64,000 nt of DNA from Spinellus fusiger (Eukaryota; Mucoromycota; Mucoromycetes; Mucorales; Phycomycetaceae), in the NCBI GenBank assembly GCA_025094145.1, contig JALLLS010000021.1:248001-312000 (forward strand). The letters run 5' to 3'. A model generated the notes under the pieces. It ran no database searches, was not told where the DNA came from, and worked only from the letters and a program-made list of their open reading frames with translations. The position numbers and the translations under genes are program-made. Below, piece after piece: positions 55,763 to 64,000 of the stretch (its first letter is position 1; every line of letters begins with the position of its first letter).

Positions 55763-58534
55763 TACACACCAGGAGATCTTTAGGATATAAAAAGAAATAG
55801 TCGAACTACAATTGTTTAAGAAATGACATAGATTTGAAAAGGAGCAAAAATAAATTATGTATTCATGTTAGTTCTTAAATAAAGACTATTATGTAGATTT
55901 ACCTGTAAATATCTGAATCCCAAAGGAAACCACTTTCGATGTGGCGATATATAATATAATATGAATAAGAATATATATTCTTATGTGACTGTATAGATAC
56001 CCTTTGATGCATTCACATCTCTGTTCTAAACAATTCCGCAACCTTGGTAAGCGTGAATACTGTTGAAATTTATGAATACTTCGGTGAGGTTATGTGTGCT
56101 ACAAGTGTGGCAGATCTTGAGAACAAAAATAAGAGTAACTGTTAGAAGAGCTTTTCATATTAGGTGAGAGGTCAATCATGTTTACTCTCGATTTTCGAAA
56201 TTTATCAACATCAACCATAAGAAGATCTCCACCCTTTTGTCTTTTTTTAATGATTGATATAAAATTCTTGGCAAACCAACACAATGGCTTTTAAATTTGG
56301 CAGCATCTTTTACCTTTATTCCTGTGCCATAGGCAACGACTAGCAGCCTGGTAGGATTATACTCCAATATTCTTAGGTGCCAATACACCTTTTTAATAAT
56401 AAAATAATAGTAAAAACAATTAGTTCGACATGTATTAATGTACTCTCTATGTGGATGTCGTATTACCCTTGCACTGGCACCTTCTTTTTGCCTTTGCCTT
56501 TGTAACGGATTCACTGGGCTTATTATAGTAAAAGAATATAAAATAGAAACTGACTAACATGTCAGACATAATAAACATACACAAACACTTACCAGATCAC
56601 AGCTGTTGGTTTATATGCCAGACAAAGGCAAACAAAATAAAAAGGATAGAAGTTATGAAGAACAACAGACAGTGTAATTAGCAGATATTTATATCCGAAC
56701 AGAAGAGAACAAAACTAAATTTCACAAGTCATTTGCTTAATCAGAATCACCAAAGTAATGCAGACTACAACAACATTCTAGAAAGAAAAGAAGTGCTTAA
56801 AGAACAGTTGCCTAGTTACCAGTTGTGATCAAGTCGTGTGTTGTGTTCCTGTTCATGTACCCTCTTTGATTTCCCTAGACCAGCCTTTGTACTAATACTC
56901 TATTTCGTTGTCCCTGCTAGAGACCAAACAACTACAGATTCATCTCTCTAGTGGTCTTGTTGATAACCACAGTGCACCTTTATTGCAGAATAAAAGATAT
57001 ATTTTACAAAGTTACATAGTATATATCTTGAGGCTACTTTCATATATATCTCATCAAGCTATAAGGATCAAAGTTATATGATAATAACATCTCAGTAAAT
57101 TCAGAGATGGACTCCCTCCTCTTGTCCTATGTATGTTTCAGGGAAGAGATAAACTTTATTTACAATAAAACCACTTTATTGAATTCTATGGCCTTGAAAT
57201 ACAGGACCAAGATTATACACATTATAGGACAAGACAGTTACCCTTCCCAGTCTTCTTGAATGTTCTATGAAAACCATAGCTATTACTTGAGAATAGCAAA
57301 TTAGACAAATTCATAGTCAAAGAAGAAATAGCAAACTAATATAAAAAGTGTAATTGTCTACATCTTTAATAAAATAGACTTTGATCCAAACAGCTTCCTA
57401 GAGTATAAACAAGACAGGCTTTAAGGACTTGAGTAACTGACTGTTTCTTATTCTCGACTTGTTTTCTTTCTGTATTCCCACAGGGTGCCATTATTATTAC
57501 AACTACCAGTTTGCCTTCTGTCAGCTCACACCCTTCTCTTTTCTGTCAATCTCCGTATGAGTAACCAGCTTTAAGAGGTCTTGTGTGTCTTGTTTCATAG
57601 CAACATAATATTTTTGGGATATATAAAGAAATACATGAACAATGAAATTATGTTATTTCTTTGGTTGGCTAATGTGTTTGAAAACAACCTTCTCACTGTC
57701 TGTCTGTCTTGGCATTGACTATGAACTGTGCAATTAAACACTATAAAGTTGGATAAAAGGAAGAAGTAAACCTGACATTGCAACTCAATCACTGCATTTA
57801 ATGTTTAACATGTGCTATCCTTAAGCCCACAGTATAACAATTAAGTACTCGTCAAGATGGGCATAACTGAGCAAGGTATTGTGCTATTATTAACAAAGAG
57901 AAACAATAGAAGGAGGTGATAGACACTACCAAGGACTATTCTAGTGATGAAAAGGTAAGCAGTGTCTTCATCTGGGCTTGATCTTAGTTTAATCCACAAG
58001 ACAGCACTGACTCTTCTAATAGATGATATATGACTCATTATTCTCAAGACAAGTATTAAGTACAAGGTAAGCATACTATCTCTCTTGATTGAATTATTAC
58101 TAATACACTCTTCTGTTATTAGATGAGTTAAGACTCTTTCTCAAGTCAGTCTCAGGTGGTCTTCTTCCTTCTATACTGTCTAAGGTGTCTAGGCTGTCTA
58201 GGGTATACTCCTGAGCATAGTTATCTATCTCCCAAGGATAAAGCACAAGGCTTTTAGGTTGTGGATTCTATTGCTATGAAGGAATACGCATAGAACAGCA
58301 GTAGCTATAGTAATAGTATGTTATTAGCTACAGTATTATTAGCTATATTATTACAATAAACAATATATTTTACTGATAATACAATTTGATATTGAGGTAT
58401 CCACAAAAGGAAACAATTATTTAGATACTTGCAAACCTTTTGATTTTAAACACATTTCCATAAAAGGCAAGAAGTTGAACGTAAAAGGAAGGAAAAATAA
58501 CCGCTTAAAGGTCAGAAAAATCTCCTGGTGTGTA
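55763..58534 (-). mobile_element. Fanzor-carrying TIR transposon, copy B (2772 bp, inverted)
   Basis: Same length as copy A and in exact reverse orientation, with TACACACCAGGAGAT at 55763-55777 and its complement at 58520-58534, TA-flanked. The only difference I noticed by eye is one base near the inner end (CATCC in copy A, TATCC in copy B). Identical frames appear at 56182-56514, 57595-57792 and 57841-58074. Near identity means a very recent duplication or ongoing conversion between the arms. Confidence 0.88.
55985..56514 (-). pseudogene. Fanzor C-terminal remnant, copy B
   Basis: Mirror image of 53681-54210 with the same frameshifts, the same Lys at the RuvC-II position (MVDVDKF) and the same in-frame stop before NRDVNAS. 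The protein was already broken before the two copies separated. Confidence 0.7.
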
Positions 58535-58719
58535 GAACCGTGTCGTATAAACTACCTACAGATTCACCTAATGAATGAAAAAGTAGGTAAAAAAAGTCCT
58601 ATTTATGGAAAATAGAGGATGCGGCTGTTGAAATGGAATAAAAAAGAAAGAATAGAGGTAATATATAAATATATAAAAATAAAATGAAAATAAAGGACAT
58701 CTACACCCTACATATTTCT

Positions 58720-61613
58720 TTATAGCACACCATTGACAATCTCAAAGGCTTGTCTGTACACTTCAAGGCGTTCTTTGACTTTGGCTCTTTCCAGTGTCAT
58801 ACCTTCGTCTTCTTTCAACAGATCAGGGAAGAGTTCCTTTTTGTAGAGCAAAGTGACCAGTCGATTCTGCACTGTCTCACGGGAATGGTTGACCAAAAGA
58901 TGCATCACAGACTTAGGTACCATGTCCTGCACATTCTTACGCACAATGTTAAAGTAGTTTGTAATCAGTGTGCGAATCAATTGCACCTCTAATTCCTCTC
59001 TCTCCATCACAGGCACACCATCCCCATGAATAGACACTTGCTCCAGTTTACGCTCTAATTCACTCTCCATAATAGAATTCACCGACATGGGGGGAACATA
59101 GAGACTGTTTTCGAGTGCATGTTGGGATCCAAGAACAGGTCGATCACTCTTGTTGGCACCTCCAAAGAAAGAATTCAGGAAGAAGTCCTTGGGTGGTTTT
59201 TGGCTATCATAGCGAGGGTCTTCTTGTTCTTTAAGGCTGGAGAGAGAGTCTTTGCGCTGGAATTTCTTTTTGTCTGCCATGGCCTTCTTTCTCTTTTTGC
59301 TTTCATTCTCGACATTGAACATGGCACCTGCTGCTCCAAGGAAATCGGGGTGATTTGTGTTGATATAGGCCTTTTCAATAGCAATTAGGCTTTCTACATA
59401 GGTGGAGGTAGGCGTCAATCGTTCCAGGAGGAGTTCAGAGACAACTTCAGTAAGACGTGCCTGGAGTCTAGGATAGCGCATCAATTCCTTCAAAAGTAAC
59501 AAATATATATATATATATATATATAAGACAGTGAGTGGATTGGCCAGTCTGCCTATATACTGATGGGTAGATTGCTTTAGATGTTCCTTACCTTGTCTTC
59601 TGAAGCATGGCATATCTTCAACAGTTCTTCATACACAAGCTCAACACAACGAAGACTGGGAGTCTCTAGTAATTTGATCTGTGGTTTGACAAGCAGATCA
59701 AAGGCAATCTCTGGCACAAACAAAGAAGGTCGTGGTCCTGTGGAGTTACGAATGGCTGTACGAATGTCGTTGTTGGTGAGATGAGAGCAGGGACGAATGG
59801 CATCCAGGGCATTCCCAAACACATGATTAAAGATATAGTAAATCCTTGCTCCTCCACAGCTACAAAAAAAAAGAGAGTACATCAGTACAAGGAGAACAGT
59901 GCATCTAAGGACTTACAGCTCTTTGGTAGAGAGTTCATAGCAAGTACCATCAATGGCTGCTACAAAGGCATTGGCAAATCGAGTCAACATGTGCAACACT
60001 AAAGCACCCTACACCATAGAAAATTCCATTCATAGGTCATGGCGTTTGTTAATATTATGACTTGAGGAGCAGACACTACATCTCATTGGACTTGCATGAT
60101 GTTCAGATTCGGTGGTTAACGAAGGCTCACCCAACTGTGCCAAGTCTTGCTGTGTTTGGCTCATCAATGAACTTAGCCTTGACCTTAACTCTGGGAGTTT
60201 CTCTTTAATGTGGGCCAGAAGAAGCTACACAGGGAATTAAACAAGGTGAAAGGAAAACCCACCGTCTGTTATTGGATCCATAGACATAAAATATATATAG
60301 AAAAGAGACATCTCCACTTACTGTGTTGAGGAGTTTACCAAGGTATTGCGTGCCACACCGTTCAGCAATACTACGGTAGGCAATGTGCTGTTGGAAAAAG
60401 AGATTCTCAGAGGCAATGGCATTGGTCATGGGCTTATTTGTCAAGATATCTTGCTGGCTACGGTTAACTACACCCACAAACCCTAACTTGAGTGGATAGG
60501 AGCGTCCTGTCAATATGTCCAGTGCTGTGGTGCCAGCATCCATAAGATCCAATTTGGTCAATACGCCTACAGTGCGTTTACCTGGATAGATACATTACAA
60601 GTCAGTGGGAGTGGAGTGGACCATAAAGGGGATGGATTTGATACTGTTTCTCATATGCTCTCTCCCTTACCCTCGGAATCCACCTGTCTCGCCATCTTCA
60701 GACTGTCAGAATTCACCAGATCACTGTTGGCGGGCGTCACTGCCAATATAATACTAATAAAACCATCCACCATTCAGACATACTTTTGTAAGACAACCAC
60801 ACAAAAGCATAGACTCTATTCTCTACTAGAAAAGAAAGAAAGAAAGAAGCTGCTCCGTACCTATTGGGCTTTGAGATATAATCCATCATAAGATCCCTGA
60901 TTTGTTTCTCAATGTCGGACGGTTGATCTCCTATTCATATCCACAATATCCAAAGTATCCACAATATCCACAGCATCCACAGCATCCACAATATCCACAA
61001 CATATATACATATCCAAATCCAAATCCAATCATCAACACCACAATAGATACTCCATACCCATACAAAAGAATAATAAAGAATAAAAATAATAAACTTACC
61101 CATTGGAATCTATCACAACATCTACTTTATTGCCTTATTTGACAAAAATAAAAGGAACACTCTCCACAATGCACAGGAAAACCTTACCTTTGTCAATCCA
61201 GGCAAATCCACCAAGGTCAATGTCAACACTCGAGGAGAATAGATACGCAAATGAATTGGCACACGAGAAATGCCCTTATTTTCACCTGCGACTCTTGCCG
61301 TTTCTCTCTCAATCTCACTCTTAATCTCTTGAAAATCATAGAACTTTGTCTCTTGCGTATGAAGAAACTCGCCATAGTCTGCTGCATCAGCACGGTTCAG
61401 GGTGATCAACTGCAGGATAAGAGGACGACGCGTGACAATGCCACTGCCACGGGGGAGAAAGTCGCGTTGGACAAAGGTTTCGAGCACAGAGGACTTTCCA
61501 GACGACTGGGACCCCACCACAACAATCTGGGGCAAGTCGAGAGTACCGTGGTCGCTTATGGAGGCAGTGACTGTTTGCAGTTTATTGGTGAGTTCTATGA
61601 GGTGGTTGGCCAT
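58720..61613 (-). CDS. DNM1: Dynamin-related GTPase Dnm1 (mitochondrial/peroxisomal fission)
   Basis: Nine exons (61188-61613, 61100-61109, 60861-60930, 60671-60753, 60322-60581, 60096-60224, 59917-60008, 59592-59859 and 58720-59487) give 701 residues. G1 is [15 protein letters not shown]2 includes [13 protein letters not shown]3 is LVDLPGLTK and G4 is [10 protein letters not shown]. The Dnm1/DRP1-type signature is [17 protein letters not shown], with the stalk block [21 protein letters not shown] hydrophilic insert ([20 protein letters not shown]) and the GED at the end ([39 protein letters not shown]) place it with Dnm1 and not Vps1. Exon 2 is only 10 nt. Intron 6 (60009-60095) appears to start GCAAGT. 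Confidence 0.94.
59498..59524. repeat. TA dinucleotide repeat in Dnm1 intron 8
   Basis: About a dozen TA units lie within the last intron (59488-59591). Confidence 0.9.
60939..61001. repeat. ATCCACAAT-type 9-bp tandem repeat in Dnm1 intron 2
   Basis: Seven variants of ATCCACAAT/ATCCACAGC lie in the intron between the 10-nt exon and exon 3. Confidence 0.9.
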
Positions 61614-62580
61614 GGTGCTGTCGTAAAAGGAAAAGGAAAAAGAACGAGGGCAAAGATAGGTCCAAGTGACTCTGTAAAGTGACTCTGTAAAATGACTCTG
61701 TAGGGGTGTTGTTAGATATGTCTGTTCTTCCTGCTGCTGTTGCTGCTGCTGTTGCTATTATTGCTGCTGTTATTGCTGCTGTTGCTATTATTGCTATTAT
61801 TGCTATTAGTATAATGACTAGAGCAGAGAAGAGTTGTAGGCATAGGAATACACATAGTATTTCTCATAGATAGCTATTACCACTTATAGGAACTGATATT
61901 GGTGGATAGAGCTGCGTATAGAAAGGTAGGAACTACTGGACTTGGCTCTATAGAAAAGAAGTCGAGAGAAAGTCCAATATGTACCTTTATTTTTATTTTT
62001 TATTTTTTATTTTATTTTCTAGAGCGGAGATAGCCTCTCGAGACGGAGAATAGATAATCACAGTCCGTGATCACATGATCTAGGAGGAGAGAGGACTCTT
62101 CTGTAAGAGGGTGGAGGCCAATCCTTTACTCGAGTCCCAAAAGACAGAAGAAAGACAACAGCAATTGTCAATCTATTCTCCTTTAGAATGACATGAGAGC
62201 CTATAGACTACCCTTGTATTGTGTCTGTGGATTCTTTATAAGAAGTCTAGGTAGATCAGTATAGCACACAAATACAGTGGAAGTGGTTGTTTCTATCCAT
62301 AACAACAGAGTACACACTTGATCTGTTTCATAATGCAGAGATTCTAGTGTATTTACTTTTCTTCCATTCTATTCCTTTGTTTATTATTAGAGATGGTAAG
62401 AAAGAAAGAAAAGAATCCATTTTCCTATTTCTATGGTATTTACAATGGCAGTCAGGAGAGTGGATTTTATTAATGATCAATCATTCAACCAAAGACGGGA
62501 CAGTAAATACCTCTGTCCATGTCTTTTCTGAAGCCAGTGATGTTTCTTGTCACCTTTCTTTTATCAATTGAGACACTCTA
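61614..62580. other. Region upstream of Dnm1
   Basis: Contains a TGC/TGT/TAT trinucleotide tract at 61731-61810, a TTTTATTT run near 61990-62020 and a CTCGAGACGGAG segment at 62037. It is presumably the Dnm1 promoter plus intergenic DNA. No gene is supported. Confidence 0.5.
61731..61810. repeat. TGC/TGT/TAT trinucleotide microsatellite
   Basis: Mixed CTG, TTG and TAT triplets in phase over about 80 bp, upstream of the Dnm1 start. Confidence 0.9.
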
Positions 62581-62585
62581 ATTCA

Positions 62586-62588
<3 letters not shown>

Positions 62589-62618
<30 letters not shown>

Positions 62619-62619
62619 G
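62589..62619. repeat. ATT trinucleotide microsatellite
   Basis: About nine to ten ATT units. Confidence 0.9.
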
Positions 62620-62624
62620 GCATT

Positions 62625-64000
62625 GGTGCTGGAGATGGGTGTACAATGAGAAGAAGAAGCCATCATGAAAGAAGAAGAGAGTTAGCACTGTAATAGACAC
62701 CTTGATAAATATTGTCACAGTGATTATGGCTATAGAATTCAAACGGAAACGATAACTCTTTTTCACCTGGTGAACTTTTGTACAGTAGTTTAGGGCCGTG
62801 GTAATTGGCCCAACTAAAAGAACGTCTGTTTACCAGGTAGAATGGTCGCTGGTTCGAATCATGGTGTGGAAGAGACATTTGTTGATATCTCTGTGTTGCA
62901 CTGTATTTCCTAGCTTGAGGCTACTTTGCCTACCCAAACACTCTCTGTATGACATTTAGCTTACACTGGTTGGCTCTTGGTGCTACTTTTTATTGGTAGA
63001 AATCTGTCTCAACTTCATTCATTCACTTGTCTTATGTATTCTTTTCCCTCCCGTGTTCACTCAATTGACCTTACAGTCCCCTTCAAACCATGGACATTGT
63101 GCTTTATACGCGTTAAGTAGGAGTTTATAAACATTTCGTCAAGCATTAAAAATAAAATAAACTCTGGTGCCAACTACAGCATTGTACATTTACTTTGTAC
63201 AATACATACCCAAAGAGAGACAAAGATAGTTTGTTTTGATAAAAAATAAAGAGAGAAGTTGAACATTATACCAATATAAACCATTAAAGAGCATAGATGG
63301 CCTTGATGTTTATTCACTTTAGTAATTGGAAATGTATCCAAAAATACAGAACAAGGTGTGGAATACCCTTGTATTTCTGTCTATTTTTTAAATAAAAAAA
63401 TGTGTCTTGTTTTAGGCTATCGAATCCTATATCTTACAGAGTCCATAATAAGTTTGTAACTCATCAACAAAGCCCAAAGAAGTTGAGGCTCTAGGAGATA
63501 TTGGAGATAAGGAACGAAAGATGAAGGCACAGAAATAGTAAAGGGCTCGACTGAATTTATTGAATATTGGCCCTTCACCTAACATTGGACAGTTCATAAG
63601 ATTAGACTGTTTGAAATTGAAATGGCCATAGTGTAGTTTTGCTGTTGATTCAAATCAAAATGATATGTAGAAAAGGCAGCATATACGTGCATAGTTGTAT
63701 TATTATAGATACAGTGTGGTATCTTTATTATTACTACTACTACTGTTCTATGTATTTGTCCACTCTATAGTCATTCTAATATTAACAGTGCTCAGTTGAA
63801 TACAATAGATTGTTCATCTCTTTATCTGTAAAGACATCTATTGGTCGTTTACACATCATTATGACTTGTATCAACAGTAAAACTACAACATATAATTCCA
63901 ATCTCAAAAAGTGTAATTTAATTATTTGAACTGTACCAAATTATGACTAGAATTCTATCATAAAAGGAAGAATAGAACTCTTCCTGTCTTCCTGTCTTCT
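62625..64000. other. AT-rich DNA at the right edge
   Basis: No supported gene. A tRNA-like segment at 62785-62870 is discussed under rejected items. Confidence 0.45.

Noticed and set aside
51661..58534. Idea that the inverted arms form a CRISPR-like or prokaryotic island
   Set aside because: No spaced short repeats and no cas genes; spliceosomal introns inside and around show eukaryotic DNA.
62287..62571. 94-codon plus-strand frame near the right edge
   Set aside because: Composition follows AT-rich background, no motif and no splice context.
62785..62870. tRNA-like segment with GGGCC-GTGGTAATT-GGCCC hairpin and GGTTCGAATC
   Set aside because: A D-arm-like hairpin and a T-loop-like motif are present, but the T stem does not pair and no convincing acceptor or anticodon stem was found. 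At most it is a tRNA-derived relic.

Overview
The window looks like a chromosome segment of an early-diverging filamentous fungus, most likely Mucoromycota (Mucorales). The evidence is AT-rich intergenic DNA, compact genes with many 50-100 nt introns, a Rhizopus/Rhizomucor-type secreted lipase with a long propeptide, fungal versions of housekeeping genes, and Tc1/mariner-like and Fanzor-carrying transposons. Exon joins were worked out by hand from splice signals, reading-frame closure and remembered family conservation; nothing was checked against RNA or a database.

Region 1 (1-19.3 kb) is gene-dense. On the minus strand lie a LIM/coiled-coil protein running off the left edge, the C-terminal exon of an unknown protein, mitochondrial GatA, a small spliced gene, Rab7/Ypt7, a leucine-rich-repeat protein, a Sec2-type Rab GEF and an Apd1/AIM32-type ferredoxin-like protein. 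On the plus strand lie complex I subunit NDUFA12, an OMS1-like methyltransferase and eIF4A.

Region 2 (about 19.5-48.4 kb) is gene-poor and AT-rich. It holds an internally deleted TIR transposon (20108-21139), a family-type gene remnant near 25.3 kb, the lipase (28.7-30.0 kb), two degenerate Tc1-like elements, a diverged dispersed repeat pair, a 417-residue membrane/coiled-coil gene of unknown function (43.1-44.6 kb) and a 410-bp TAA/TAG microsatellite. A third Tc1-like element and another dispersed repeat pair lie at 3.6-6.1 kb.

Region 3 (48.4-62 kb) is gene-dense again: a secreted double-psi beta-barrel protein, the THO subunit Tex1/THOC3, Pho88/Snd3, a small three-exon gene with an Mso1-like tail, and the mitochondrial/peroxisomal fission dynamin Dnm1.

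The most striking structure is at 51661-58534. Two nearly identical 2772-bp elements lie in exact inverted orientation, each bounded by TA-flanked 15-bp terminal repeats. Between them sits an intact host-type gene. Each element carries the broken C-terminal part of what reads as a Fanzor (eukaryotic TnpB-like) protein, with an NRDVNAS RuvC-III-type motif and a lysine where the family's RuvC-II glutamate is expected. Separately, four genes in the window appear to use GC-AG introns with GCAAGT-like donors, eIF4A appears to start with a 5-nt coding exon, and Dnm1 contains a 10-nt micro-exon.
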